Source: Nitrospira sp.
Lineage (GTDB): Bacteria > Nitrospirota > Nitrospiria > Nitrospirales > Nitrospiraceae
DNA: 37,074 nt
Reading direction: 5' to 3'
NCBI GenBank assembly: GCA_029865485.1
Contig: JAOUGT010000009.1
Span: 1-37,074, forward strand
Shown: positions 7,909 to 16,590 of the stretch, piece by piece
Position numbering within the stretch: position 1 is the stretch's first letter
How the letters are laid out: each line of letters starts with the position of its first letter
Notes under the pieces: model-generated
The model's input: the letters and a program-made list of their open reading frames with translations, nothing else
Told to the model about the DNA's origin: nothing
The model's database searches: none
Made by a program: the position numbers and the translations under genes

Positions 7909-10148
7909 TTTTCGGCTCCCTTCTCTACCCGTTCAATCGTGAATCCAGCCAAGGTCCCATCCTCGCATTGTTGTACCCACTTCCGCTGTACACGCAAGGA
8001 AAATGAGTCAACGTACAACATGCCATTCTTTCCAATATGGTCAGGCGTGCCAGGAATATACACTGAGAGTCCTGCCGGAGAAACCTTATCCACCGTACCG
8101 GTCATGATGCGATCACGAAAGGCAAGGCGACAGTTGTGCCGGTACGGGCGACGACCATGCTGCCGATACGACACTCTGGACTTGGCGAACAGCTTCCGAA
8201 ATGCTCGAACCACAGTCCACAAGCTCCGGAATATCCCGGGCTCACTATCGGCATGATTCCAGACGGAAGAATCCGAAAATGTCATCGCGATCAGCGCTTC
8301 TGTGTGTGCTTCATTCATATGAATGAATTTCAGCCCGAGTTCCCGCAGATTCGGTGAGAGTTGTGTTTGGCGACATATGGTGGCATCCAGCGAAAGTGGT
8401 GCTCCGGTTGGATTCTTGATGATGCATCGCAGATCATCACGATCATTCCGCACCTGGTGACGCACAAGAACCCTAGCACCAGTTTCATTCACGTCGATGA
8501 TGAGGGCCTTGAGATGTTGTTTGTCGGCGACAATGTCACAGGTCATGCGCCGCTTGATGCGGAACTGTGCACGCCATTCCGGTGATTCTGCAGCCGCCAA
8601 GATTGCGACCGTGATAAGCACCAGATTGATACCGCCCCACAACAGGCTGACTCCTAATCCAGGAATTGGGATCTGTTCCCACCAAAGGCGTATTCCCATG
8701 ATTAGCCCCATTAACAGCAGTCCCATGATAGTGAGGTGAGGCAGCACACACGAAACCCGCGACAGACCTCGATTATCCTGTCCAACGCCCTTGGGGGTAA
8801 TGACAAATGGTCGCCGTTTCCGAGGGCGGAGCGCCGTTTTGAGGGTTGCCCAGCTGAGGGCCACACTGTCAGCTGTTTCATAGATATCAGACCAGAACGC
8901 ATTGCGAGTTCCTCGGCTGACGGTACGCAACATGACAAGCGTCGCGAGGTAATATGACCCAAAGAAATTGATAATCGAAGGAACATCTGCCGTGACCGGC
9001 ACAATATTGAACAGCAGTGTGAACAACGGTGCCACCAGGCAGATGACCCGCGGGATTCCATGCAGAAAGTAGAAAATGGATGCAAAATAGCCCAATCGCT
9101 GAGCCAGACTTAGTCCTCTCATCGTGAATGGATTCGACTGAAATAGGATCTGGACATGACCGGTCGCCCAACGAATCCGTTGCTTCATCGTGTTTTCGAA
9201 CGTCTCCGGCATGAGACCGACCGCTAGAACTTTATTGAGGTAACAGGAGCGATACCCTTTGGCATGAATGACCATACTAGTATGGATATCTTCCGTCACG
9301 GTCTCCGTCTGAAACCCACCGACTTCCTCCAAGACGCGACGACGAAGCAGGCCACAACTTCCGGCAAAAAAGGCACTGTTGTGTCGGTCTCGCCCTGATT
9401 GCAGCACCCGATAGAACAGACTCTGCTCATTCTTGAGGATGTGCTCGCTCCTGAGATTCTTCTGGAAAATGTCAGGATTATAGAAATGGTGTGGCGTTTG
9501 AACGATGGCGACTTGCTCATCCTGAAAAAGCCCCACCGTCTCATGCAAAAACTCGCTCACAGGAACATGATCCATATCGAATATGGCAATGAGATCCCCG
9601 TTGGTCTGCAGGAGGGCATGATTTAAGTTTCCGGCTTTGGCATGGAGCCGATTTACTCGTTGTATGTATCCACAGTTGAGGGATGCTGCGAGGTGTCGAA
9701 CCTCATCTCGTTGTCCATCGTCAAGCACGTAAACTCTATAGCGATCTTTTGGATAGCGTTGGTTGATGCAACCAACGAGAGTACGGCGAAGAATGTCGAG
9801 CGGCTCATGCACGACTGGCACAAAAATGTCCACGGTCGGATAGCCAGTCAGAGGCACCGATCTTCGATCAAGCGGAGCCCATGCGTGATAGGCAAAGAGA
9901 ACTACCTGAATAAACGCGTAGATTTCCGCGGCATAGACCATCCCACCAACCAGAAGACTAAGCCAATCGCCGCTATTGAAGGTGTAGAGTCCACGCCACA
10001 CCAGATACCTGGTGTAGAGGAACAGGGTCAACACCAGAATGATCTGCCGCCCTTGCTTTCTCCAGCTCAGCAAGCTGATTGCAGCCAGTACAATCAGTGA
10101 CAGCGGTATAGCGACCGACGGATCATAAAAGTTGTTCATCCAGTTCAT
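7878..10148 (-). CDS. bcsA: Cellulose synthase-like glycosyltransferase BcsA with two PilZ-like domains
   Basis: A 756-aa inner-membrane processive GT2 polymerase. N-terminal TM helices precede the catalytic domain: LDDG (142-145), FDMDH (the DxD motif, 191-193), TED (285-287) and QRIRW (the QxxRW motif, 323-327). Further TM helices follow to about residue 520. A PilZ domain (c-di-GMP receptor) begins near 526 with R530xxxR534 and DVNETG, where the usual Ser is Asn. A second PilZ-like segment follows with R666xxxR670 and KVSPAG (688-693). Tandem PilZ-like domains are unusual for BcsA, which normally has one. No bcsB, bcsC or bcsZ is nearby; only bcsS follows. The product may therefore be cellulose or another beta-glucan. 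The start at 10148 has AGAGG 9 nt upstream. Confidence 0.93.
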   Translation of the reverse strand: MNWMNNFYDPSVAIPLSLIVLAAISLLSWRKQGRQIILVLTLFLYTRYLVWRGLYTFNSGDWLSLLVGGMVYAAEIYAFIQVVLFAYHAWAPLDRRSVPLTGYPTVDIFVPVVHEPLDILRRTLVGCINQRYPKDRYRVYVLDDGQRDEVRHLAASLNCGYIQRVNRLHAKAGNLNHALLQTNGDLIAIFDMDHVPVSEFLHETVGLFQDEQVAIVQTPHHFYNPDIFQKNLRSEHILKNEQSLFYRVLQSGRDRHNSAFFAGSCGLLRRRVLEEVGGFQTETVTEDIHTSMVIHAKGYRSCYLNKVLAVGLMPETFENTMKQRIRWATGHVQILFQSNPFTMRGLSLAQRLGYFASIFYFLHGIPRVICLVAPLFTLLFNIVPVTADVPSIINFFGSYYLATLVMLRTVSRGTRNAFWSDIYETADSVALSWATLKTALRPRKRRPFVITPKGVGQDNRGLSRVSCVLPHLTIMGLLLMGLIMGIRLWWEQIPIPGLGVSLLWGGINLVLITVAILAAAESPEWRAQFRIKRRMTCDIVADKQHLKALIIDVNETGARVLVRHQVRNDRDDLRCIIKNPTGAPLSLDATICRQTQLSPNLRELGLKFIHMNEAHTEALIAMTFSDSSVWNHADSEPGIFRSLWTVVRAFRKLFAKSRVSYRQHGRRPYRHNCRLAFRDRIMTGTVDKVSPAGLSVYIPGTPDHIGKNGMLYVDSFSLRVQRKWVQQCEDGTLAGFTIERVEKGAEKWQELTARAA

Positions 10149-10207
10149 AGTGTTTGCCTCTGTGCGGTCTGTGTGCCCTGCGGATCCAGGACCTCTGTGG
10201 TGTTGGT

Positions 10208-10325
10208 TTTCTGCTTCCTGCGGCTCATGTGACCAAGCCTAGATCAGGAACTGCGTTCCACCCATACTGAACTCGTAGGGGTTTTCATGCGCAGAGTGGG
10301 TACTGCTTTGGAGGGGGTATGCGGT
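10208..10325 (-). repeat. Upstream repeat, copy B (before bcsA)
   Basis: Second copy of the diverged repeat described for 6847-6971. Identical stretches include CATGTGAC, CTCGTAGGGG, CAGAGT and ATGCGGT, in the same order and with nearly the same spacing. It lies 60-180 bp upstream of the bcsA start, in the same orientation relative to its gene as copy A. Confidence 0.7.
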
Positions 10326-10522
10326 AAGATTCATGCAGGTTCGCAGAACTATGGAGGATTCCCCTCCCACGTACGTCTGTCCTATGGGGAAGCCCTCTCG
10401 CCTGAGCTCCGATCACGAGCCTTGCGGCTTGTAGAATCCCTCAAGAAAACGCTCTCTTGGAAGCGTGAATGGGGCAGAGACTGCGGCGTCGCCGTGGCCC
10501 CACATCCATACAGCCGATTCCA

Positions 10523-10550
10523 ATTCTCAAGAATCACTGGATTTCTAGAA
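10523..10550 (+). promoter_or_regulatory. Paired short palindromes upstream of the DsbA-like gene
   Basis: ATTCTCAAGAAT (10523-10534) and TTCTAGAA (10543-10550) are two inverted TTCT/AGAA boxes with centres about 18 bp apart, ending 40 nt before the start codon. They look like tandem operator half-sites, but a chance match is possible. Confidence 0.3.
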
Positions 10551-10590
10551 GGGTGTTGTTACCTTCAAATTATCCGTCGAGGGGGCAACT

Positions 10591-11649
10591 GTGAGAAACC
10601 TATCACTCGCTGGGATGGTTGCTGGCATCGTCGGCTTATCCATACTCTTGTTCATGGCCCCCCCCTTCAGCCTTACCGGTCCATCCGGAGAGACGCCTGA
10701 TTCGGAAGCAAAGACACGGGTGGTCGCTACGGTTGGTACACGCACGATCATGATGTCGGAAGTTGAACAGGCAGTCGCTCTTCCGCTGTATCAGCTGGAC
10801 GAGCGGCGGACAAAGTTGCTGAATGACTCAATCCAGCGACTCATCGATGAGGAACTCCTCGCGGCTGAAGCGGCCAGAAGAGGCATCGCCGTTCCAGACC
10901 TTATCGCTAACGCGAGGGAATCTGAAGCGATTACCAAACTAGCCGGTCTGCCTGGCCCAGTCCGCCAAGCAACGCACCCATCTCAGAAAGAGGCACTGGC
11001 TCTCTCTCTTCAGACCCCGGAGGAGACAGCTCGAATCCGCCAGGCACTCCTAGTCCAATTGCGGCGCAAAACCGCTATCCAAGTGAATCTTCCACAAGCA
11101 GCGCTCCCCCTGCTAGAGGTCCGTGCGGATGACGATCCCTGGACCGGCACAGACCACGCTCCCGTCACGATCATCGAATTCTCTGACTTTGAGTGTCCCT
11201 ATTGCCGACGGAGTGTTCCCACCCTCAAGGAGCTCCTGGATAAATATCCAGGCAAATTGAAGCTGGTCTATCGTGATTTTCCAGGGCTGAATCACCCGCA
11301 GGCCCTGTCGGCCGCTGAAGCGGCCCAATGCGCCGCTGAGCAAAACCGGTTCTGGGACTATCATGATGCGTTGTTCAGCCGCCAACGATCGGAAGACGCC
11401 TGGGATTTTTCTAACCTGGCTGAAACCCTGGGCCTGTCGCCTGAGCCATTCACCAGCTGTATGAACAACCACCGCTATCGAGCAGAAGTGTTGAGTGATC
11501 TGCAGGATGGGCTGAAGCTTGGCGTGACGAGTACGCCGACGTTTTTTATTAACGGACGCCCCTTAGTCGGGGCTCGACCGCTTGCAGATTTTCAAGCCAT
11601 CATTGAGCCGCTTCTCACGAACCCCTCTTCGCCTTACCCCCACTTGTAA
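10591..11649 (+). CDS. Exported DsbA-family thioredoxin-fold protein with a SurA-N-like domain
   Basis: A 352-aa protein with a GTG start preceded by GAGGGGG. A signal anchor (MVAGIVGLSILLFMAPPF) is followed by an alpha-helical region, residues ~44-165 (VATVGTRTIMMSEVEQAV and RLIDEELLAAEAARRGI), that reads like the N-terminal chaperone domain of SurA/PrsA. The C-terminal half is a DsbA/Thioredoxin_4 domain: DFECPYC with the redox pair Cys202/Cys205, and the cis-Pro loop STPTFFING near residue 313. It should act in the periplasm as a thiol oxidase or isomerase, possibly with chaperone function. No dsbB-like partner is visible. The domain assignment is secure for DsbA and tentative for SurA-N. 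Confidence 0.88.
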   Translation: MRNLSLAGMVAGIVGLSILLFMAPPFSLTGPSGETPDSEAKTRVVATVGTRTIMMSEVEQAVALPLYQLDERRTKLLNDSIQRLIDEELLAAEAARRGIAVPDLIANARESEAITKLAGLPGPVRQATHPSQKEALALSLQTPEETARIRQALLVQLRRKTAIQVNLPQAALPLLEVRADDDPWTGTDHAPVTIIEFSDFECPYCRRSVPTLKELLDKYPGKLKLVYRDFPGLNHPQALSAAEAAQCAAEQNRFWDYHDALFSRQRSEDAWDFSNLAETLGLSPEPFTSCMNNHRYRAEVLSDLQDGLKLGVTSTPTFFINGRPLVGARPLADFQAIIEPLLTNPSSPYPHL

Positions 11650-11693
11650 GATTCTGCACTGCTGGACTACTCTCTTTGCAGGAGGACCGGTCT

Positions 11694-12335
11694 ATGGAAG
11701 ACAATCGGCTGACAAGGACTAAAGAACAATGGGCACGTGCTCGGCGAGGAGGAGAAGAACGTGAAGTCTTTTATGAAGGGGATGACCGCCTGCCTCCAGG
11801 CCAACACCTGGTGGAGACCTTTCCCGTTCTGGACCTCGGGTTCAAACCGGATATTCCGTTGAACGAATGGACATTCCACATTAGAGGATTCGTGACGACC
11901 CCTGTGACATGGACGTGGGATCAGTTCCTCACCCAGCCTCAATTCAAAGATCGATCGGATTTTCACTGTGTGACTTCCTGGAGTCGTTATGACAACGATT
12001 GGGAAGGCGTGAGCTTCAAACACATCCTATCCATCGTAAAACCGCTGTCGCTTGCCCGATTTGTCCTATTCAAGTCCTACGACGACTACACGACCAACCT
12101 CCCGCTCGAAGCCTGTGACGATGACGATGTTCTCCTCGCTCATAGTTGGAATGACAAACCCCTGTCACGAGACCATGGTGGACCGGTTCGGGTGATCGTC
12201 CCGAAACGGTATGCCTGGAAAGGGGCCAAATGGGTGAAGGAGATTGTCTTTTCAGATACAGACGAGAAAGGGTTCTGGGAAGTCCGTGGGTACTCGAACA
12301 CCGCGTTCCCTTGGAAGAACGATCGCTACGGATAA
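11694..12335 (+). CDS. Sulfite oxidase-like molybdopterin oxidoreductase
   Basis: A 213-aa stand-alone Mo-cofactor domain of the sulfite oxidase/YedY superfamily. The body contains FHIRGFVTTPVTWTWDQF and the Mo-ligating cysteine motif FHCVTSWSRYDNDWEGV (Cys92), then VIVPKRYAWKGAKWVKEI, typical of family members. There is no signal peptide or Tat motif, so it is probably cytoplasmic, and no C-terminal dimerisation domain. The track start at 11676 is too early; the ATG at 11694 has GGAGG 8 nt upstream. It lies 44 bp downstream of the DsbA-like gene and ends 12 bp from the convergent ydbL gene. The physiological substrate is unknown. Confidence 0.9.
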   Translation: MEDNRLTRTKEQWARARRGGEEREVFYEGDDRLPPGQHLVETFPVLDLGFKPDIPLNEWTFHIRGFVTTPVTWTWDQFLTQPQFKDRSDFHCVTSWSRYDNDWEGVSFKHILSIVKPLSLARFVLFKSYDDYTTNLPLEACDDDDVLLAHSWNDKPLSRDHGGPVRVIVPKRYAWKGAKWVKEIVFSDTDEKGFWEVRGYSNTAFPWKNDRYG

Positions 12336-12347
12336 AGGGGAAGGTGC

Positions 12348-12680
12348 TTACTTCTTCATCCACCCACCAGGACCTTCGATAAAGTTTCCCGGCGCGGTGT
12401 TCTGAATGGCTTTTTCTCCCGCGAGGGTTTCGACGGCTCGGATATCGGTACGGTTTCGTTTTGCGATTTCTTCATACGCCTGTTTCCGCTTCCGGTTCAC
12501 ATCCTCGATCAAGCTTTGCGCTTCGGCATTGGACGGATTCACCGTTCCCAGATAGCCGTTAGGTCGTTCTCCGACGAGCCCCTTGGCCTTGGCTTCATCT
12601 AACGACAGGGCGAACGCGGGAAAAGCAACCGCAGCGCCTAAGACGATCGCACACACCGCAATTGTCAGCCGTATCATCAT
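12348..12680 (-). CDS. ydbL: YdbL family (DUF1318) periplasmic protein
   Basis: A 110-aa exported protein with a signal peptide (MMIRLTIAVCAIVLGAAVAFPAFA), then LSLDEAKAKGLVGERPNGYLG and EVNRKRKQAYEEIAKRN-like helices characteristic of DUF1318/YdbL. GGAGG lies 5 nt before the first of two in-frame ATGs. It is the last gene of a ydbH-ynbE-ydbL operon; in E. coli YdbL is a periplasmic modulator of the YdbH/YnbE lipid bridge. The gene order on the minus strand matches that arrangement exactly, which supports the assignment. Confidence 0.92.
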   Translation of the reverse strand: MMIRLTIAVCAIVLGAAVAFPAFALSLDEAKAKGLVGERPNGYLGTVNPSNAEAQSLIEDVNRKRKQAYEEIAKRNRTDIRAVETLAGEKAIQNTAPGNFIEGPGGWMKK

Positions 12681-12695
12681 TGTCGCCTCCGAAAT

Positions 12696-12911
12696 TTAGA
12701 ACAGTCCGCTGTCCTTCGACAACACCTGATCAAGGTCCTTGTCGACTTTCAACCGAATCTCATGATCAATCTTCACATTGAGGTTGATCGTAATCGGCTT
12801 CTCCGGCGCAGCCACTTCTACACGTGGGGTGCACGCACCGATGGCCAGCAGAAGCCACGCCCCGATCAGCACGTTCGCCCGTTTCAGTGTCGGTATCATG
12901 ATCAACCTCAT
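12696..12911 (-). CDS. ynbE: YnbE-like small outer-membrane lipoprotein
   Basis: A 71-aa lipoprotein with lipobox IGAC (Cys27), followed by the family signature PEKPITINLNVKIDHEIRLK. YnbE forms a beta-strand stack that docks YdbH to the outer membrane in E. coli. The start ATG at 12911 overlaps the ydbH stop codon as ATGA, which implies translational coupling. It sits between ydbH and ydbL, the expected position. Confidence 0.92.
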   Translation of the reverse strand: MRLIMIPTLKRANVLIGAWLLLAIGACTPRVEVAAPEKPITINLNVKIDHEIRLKVDKDLDQVLSKDSGLF

Positions 12912-15712
12912 GAGGATGAGAGTCGTCTATATTTTCGCTCGATCGTGCTTGGTATCTCTTCAATGAGCCGGAGACTTTTCAGAAGGGTCGGAATGTGCTC
13001 TTGCACCGTGAGATTAAAGTGAATGGGTGGGGTCTGTAGCAGATCGGGATTCCGCCCCTCCAATCGGGCACTCAAATATAACATGCCCGTTTCCCCATAC
13101 TTGACTCCCACACGCAGGAACTTGTAGTGAAAGTTATTGAGAGCCTGCGCAACAAGCTGGAGGGACGTATCGGATTCTGACAGTACCGGTGGCGAGTCTA
13201 CGTTTGAGAGGTATCGTATGACGCCGCCTGGAAGCTGCGCCTCGATCACTCCGTCCTCCACCGCCACCCCCCTCGATGTGATCGTAACCGGGAGTGTCCC
13301 GTTGAGCGTCCCGGTTCCCTGCAGTCCCCGTTGCTGTTCCACACTGAGAATCTTCGCGAGATCAAGATTCTGTAGAGAAACCGTCGTGGTGGATGGAGAC
13401 GACGCCAAGTCTACTACAAGACCCGGACTGGTGATCGTCCCTCCAAACGCCTCACACTGAAAGTCTTTCAGCTGAACAATTGGAAGTGGCTCTGTCAATT
13501 TCCACTGTGCCTGATAAACAGTCCTGAGATTGGTCACTTCAATGCCACTCTGGAGGGCCCCGACGAAGAGAGCCGCCGGCTGAGCCGTTACAATGGATTC
13601 CCTCCCGTTAGCACGAAACACCACAGATGTGCTCACCCCCCTCATGCCGTAGTCATGATAGTACCCAGAAACATTCTCGGCCACGACCCGTGCGGTCGCA
13701 GAGGTTATGTGGGTACCCTTGCTGGAATGGCTACCAACTACATTATCCCACGTCACATCGACCGTGGCGCTGACAGTCCCATCAAGAAGATCGGTCGCTG
13801 GGCCAACCGCTCGAATCAATCGGCTGAGCCGCCGTTCGGCCCCATCAAACTGCACCGGACCGATCGTACCATGCAAGACGCCGTATGCGGTCTTCAGCGA
13901 TTGCTCAATCCTGGCTGTCACCACCCCTTCATGATTCGGAAGATCGACCTGTAGATCCGCCCCAATGTTCGTGTGATCAGCCGTGAACGTTGTCACCCAA
14001 TGACTCGGGGACGGAATGACCGTTCCAGCCCCCACACTGACTCCATCCACCACCAACATCCCGCTGCTTGTCCAATTTGTGCCTCGCGTCTCCATCTCCT
14101 GCATGTTGAGTAGTCCTTGGACAACCGTGACAGTTTGACCACCGACTCTAACAGTGGGAGCCCGAATGGTGACGGCCAGCGGTCCCCCGATGCAGTGCAG
14201 TGGAATGAGATCACAGTCTACGGTCAGAGGTTCAGAGAGGTTCAGCGTTGCTCCCGGCACAAAGACCGCACCTTGTCCGATCTGTTTGACCGTAACCGAG
14301 GATGGTGGTAATAGGACTCCCGCGATATGCGCCCGTTCTAATCGTATGGTACCCCGGACGACTCCTGCCGCCTCTTTAGCGGAAAGCCTCTCTGTGAATA
14401 CCCTCGGAAGCACTCCTTCCAATTGATAAGCCCCTTCAGCCAATATGAGTTCATTGCCACGCCCTTCAGCCCTGGTGGTTTCGAACGTGGCAACTAATGG
14501 CCCGGCTGATCTGCCATAGGTCACCTGCAGCGGACCGTGGGCTACGGTGTGGATAGGAGTTTCTTTCCAATAGAGCGTCCCCTTCACGACCTCCTTGTTC
14601 TCAATTCGTACAGGTTGATCGCCATGAGGAAGGATCAACCGAACCACGTCTGGAATCAATCGAGGTTGGGTATTCAGCGTCGCGGTGAGGAGCACGCCGG
14701 GATTCATGTCCCACTCCGCTTGAGCGGCATTGCCGACAAACCTTCCCACATAGGCCAGTGCAATGTCTTTCGCCACTCCTTTCAGTTCGGGCAGAGTGAG
14801 CGTGATACGGACCTGACCGCCTACACGGGTGTGCGCATCCTCCCAAAGCGATCCAAGCGCAGCCCGGGTTGCAGCAACCCCGGCCCAATCGAGTGAGACT
14901 TGTCCCGTGACCTTCTCCAATTCCGGACCGATCGGTACCAGGAGGGCGATGAAGGGAGCCAGTTCTTGCACGTTAATTCGAAGTTGCCCGTCAACTTGAA
15001 TATCCGACCCATCGGTCGGACGCGACCGGGACTGCCAGGAGACAATCGGAACTGCGTGTGGTCGCGTTGATGATAAGGTCGCTGACCACGTACTCGCCGA
15101 ATTCCCCGCCACCACAAGACCATAAGAGCCGGTATCTCGTCCCCGAAATGAAAGATGTCCTCCCACCCCATTGCCGCTAGCGGTCAGCTCTCCATCAATC
15201 GTGACTTTACGAAGCGGCCCCGTCGCTTGCTCACGGAACACGGTCAGATGCTCCAGCTGCAATTCGGCGAAGGGGAGAATGGGAAGACTTCTCAAGAGAT
15301 CACCGGCCGTCAACAATTTCCACAGTGATGACTCGTCAGCATTATTCCCTCCAGCTTGTTTTTCTCCCATGACGGGTTCGGCTGAGCGGACGGTCAGGAC
15401 ATGGATGGCGACATCTCTGAGCAGGATACGATTCACACGACCTTGAAACAGTTGTCCCAAATCATACTGAATCTCTGCATCGGTCAGGGAAATCAGGAGT
15501 CGTTCTTCTCCCAAATCTTGCTGGAAGGAAACGACCGGTATCGTCATCGTGGTCCAGCCGGGATACCCGAGCTGAAGGACGACATGACTGTACCCATACG
15601 AACGGAGCCCATTGGCCAAGACATACGAGGCGCCCAATGGCAACAACAGATAGCATCCGCAGAGCACAACCACGACCAAGAGCACGGCCACTTGATAACG
15701 TTGCGTCAGCAT
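12908..15712 (-). CDS. ydbH: YdbH family AsmA-like intermembrane lipid transport protein
   Basis: A large protein with an N-terminal TM anchor (YQVAVLLVVVVLCGCYLLL) and a long beta-rich periplasmic region of repeating strands, ending in the YdbH C-domain (AQLPGGVIRYLS, ALNNFHYKFLRVGV, GRNPDLLQTPPIHFNLTVQEHIPTLLKSL). In E. coli YdbH is one of three AsmA-like proteins (with TamB and YhdP) moving phospholipid to the outer membrane. The track ORF starts at a GTG at 15862; I prefer the ATG at 15712, which begins immediately before the anchor (934 aa). Neither start has a strong Shine-Dalgarno sequence, so a 50-residue cytoplasmic extension remains possible. The 3' end overlaps ynbE. Confidence 0.9.
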   Translation of the reverse strand: MLTQRYQVAVLLVVVVLCGCYLLLPLGASYVLANGLRSYGYSHVVLQLGYPGWTTMTIPVVSFQQDLGEERLLISLTDAEIQYDLGQLFQGRVNRILLRDVAIHVLTVRSAEPVMGEKQAGGNNADESSLWKLLTAGDLLRSLPILPFAELQLEHLTVFREQATGPLRKVTIDGELTASGNGVGGHLSFRGRDTGSYGLVVAGNSASTWSATLSSTRPHAVPIVSWQSRSRPTDGSDIQVDGQLRINVQELAPFIALLVPIGPELEKVTGQVSLDWAGVAATRAALGSLWEDAHTRVGGQVRITLTLPELKGVAKDIALAYVGRFVGNAAQAEWDMNPGVLLTATLNTQPRLIPDVVRLILPHGDQPVRIENKEVVKGTLYWKETPIHTVAHGPLQVTYGRSAGPLVATFETTRAEGRGNELILAEGAYQLEGVLPRVFTERLSAKEAAGVVRGTIRLERAHIAGVLLPPSSVTVKQIGQGAVFVPGATLNLSEPLTVDCDLIPLHCIGGPLAVTIRAPTVRVGGQTVTVVQGLLNMQEMETRGTNWTSSGMLVVDGVSVGAGTVIPSPSHWVTTFTADHTNIGADLQVDLPNHEGVVTARIEQSLKTAYGVLHGTIGPVQFDGAERRLSRLIRAVGPATDLLDGTVSATVDVTWDNVVGSHSSKGTHITSATARVVAENVSGYYHDYGMRGVSTSVVFRANGRESIVTAQPAALFVGALQSGIEVTNLRTVYQAQWKLTEPLPIVQLKDFQCEAFGGTITSPGLVVDLASSPSTTTVSLQNLDLAKILSVEQQRGLQGTGTLNGTLPVTITSRGVAVEDGVIEAQLPGGVIRYLSNVDSPPVLSESDTSLQLVAQALNNFHYKFLRVGVKYGETGMLYLSARLEGRNPDLLQTPPIHFNLTVQEHIPTLLKSLRLIEEIPSTIERKYRRLSSS

Positions 15713-16017
15713 AATAGCCGGCGATCCGTATGAGTCCTCATCGTCACGGTTGTCAAACAAACCCGTCTGCTCTGTCAAGATGGCCGAACGGCTCTGCCGG
15801 GTGACATGAGCCAACGAACGGCTGGCCACGACTCCCTCATCCGGCTCTCGCAAGACAACCACGTCTCTCTGTGGGAGAAGGGAGGTACGATCTTGATGGT
15901 CCTACCTACACCGACCCGTGGAGTTCGTGATTGATGGACGGGACGTCTCAGCGAAAGCAGTGCGTTCAGTCTACCCTAACCAAACCGGGGCTGACCACTG
16001 CCAATATATTCATGGAC
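15713..16017. other. Gap between the pseudopilin gene and ydbH
   Basis: About 300 bp; the first ~150 could encode a ydbH N-terminal extension, and the remainder presumably carries the ydbH promoter. Plus-strand track ORFs (15918-16202, 15931-16302) are antisense to or beside real genes and look like shadows. Confidence 0.35.
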
Positions 16018-16590
16018 TTATTTCAAGCAGAAATTCATATCGAGCAATCCATCCGCTGCAACCGTTGCTTCACCACCTTTCCGACAATCCTCCTGTTGCG
16101 ACTTCCTCTGTGTTCCAATACTCATCTGCACCTGGCCCTCGGCCCTCGAGGACATCCCGCTCAGAGGATTCAGATCTTGACTCTGGCGAGCCAGAGTCCT
16201 GACATCCCGCTTCTGGAGGGTTGTCCTACCCCTCGTGTGCGTCAATACGAGAGCCGGCTCTGTCCGTTCTCCAGAGAGCGGTATGGCTGCCGCGTGAAAT
16301 GATGCTCCTCCGTCATCTACCCGAACCTCAACCGTGTAATACTTGAGCCTCGGCACGGGATTAAACCCAATGGCAGCAAGATCACCTGAATATGCTGCAT
16401 GATTGGTGTGATAGAGCGTTTCCAATCTGTTGATCTCAGCGAGGGCCGTCTCGGCCTCCAGCCCTCTGGCATGACTCACAACCTGACTGTGCGAGACCAT
16501 CGCCGCCGCAACGAGCACGCTCAGCACAACCAGAACCACCAGCACTTCAAGTACAGTGAATCCACCATTTCGACTTCCTACGCACACCAT
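16018..16590 (-). CDS. Type II/IV pseudopilin-like protein (prepilin-type N-terminal motif)
   Basis: A 190-aa protein with a class III prepilin leader: SRNGG|FTVLEVLVVLVVL, with cleavage after Gly10 and Glu at mature +5, followed by a long N-terminal helix and LETLYHTNHAAYSGDLAAIGF, which resembles PilE/GspG-type pilins with a short globular head. The C-terminus is long and charged, rich in Gln, Arg and Ser. Its start codon overlaps the stop of the upstream HAMP-protein gene (TAATG), so the pair is probably translationally coupled. No other type II secretion or type IV pilus gene is in the window. The adjacent A24 peptidase is of the Flp branch and may not process it. Confidence 0.82.
   Translation of the reverse strand: MVCVGSRNGGFTVLEVLVVLVVLSVLVAAAMVSHSQVVSHARGLEAETALAEINRLETLYHTNHAAYSGDLAAIGFNPVPRLKYYTVEVRVDDGGASFHAAAIPLSGERTEPALVLTHTRGRTTLQKRDVRTLARQSQDLNPLSGMSSRAEGQVQMSIGTQRKSQQEDCRKGGEATVAADGLLDMNFCLK

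Larger units (their letters stand above)
10149..10590. other. Divergent intergenic region between bcsA and the DsbA-like gene
   Basis: About 440 bp containing repeat copy B (10208-10325) on the bcsA side and two short palindromes on the other. Track ORF 10287-10700 resembles no protein. A GG-N10-GC match at 10163-10178 is too close to the bcsA ribosome-binding site to be its sigma-54 promoter. Confidence 0.45.

Noticed and set aside
10163-10178. GG-N10-GC sigma-54-like promoter before bcsA
   Set aside because: The -12 element is weak and transcription would start beyond the ribosome-binding site at 10158-10162.
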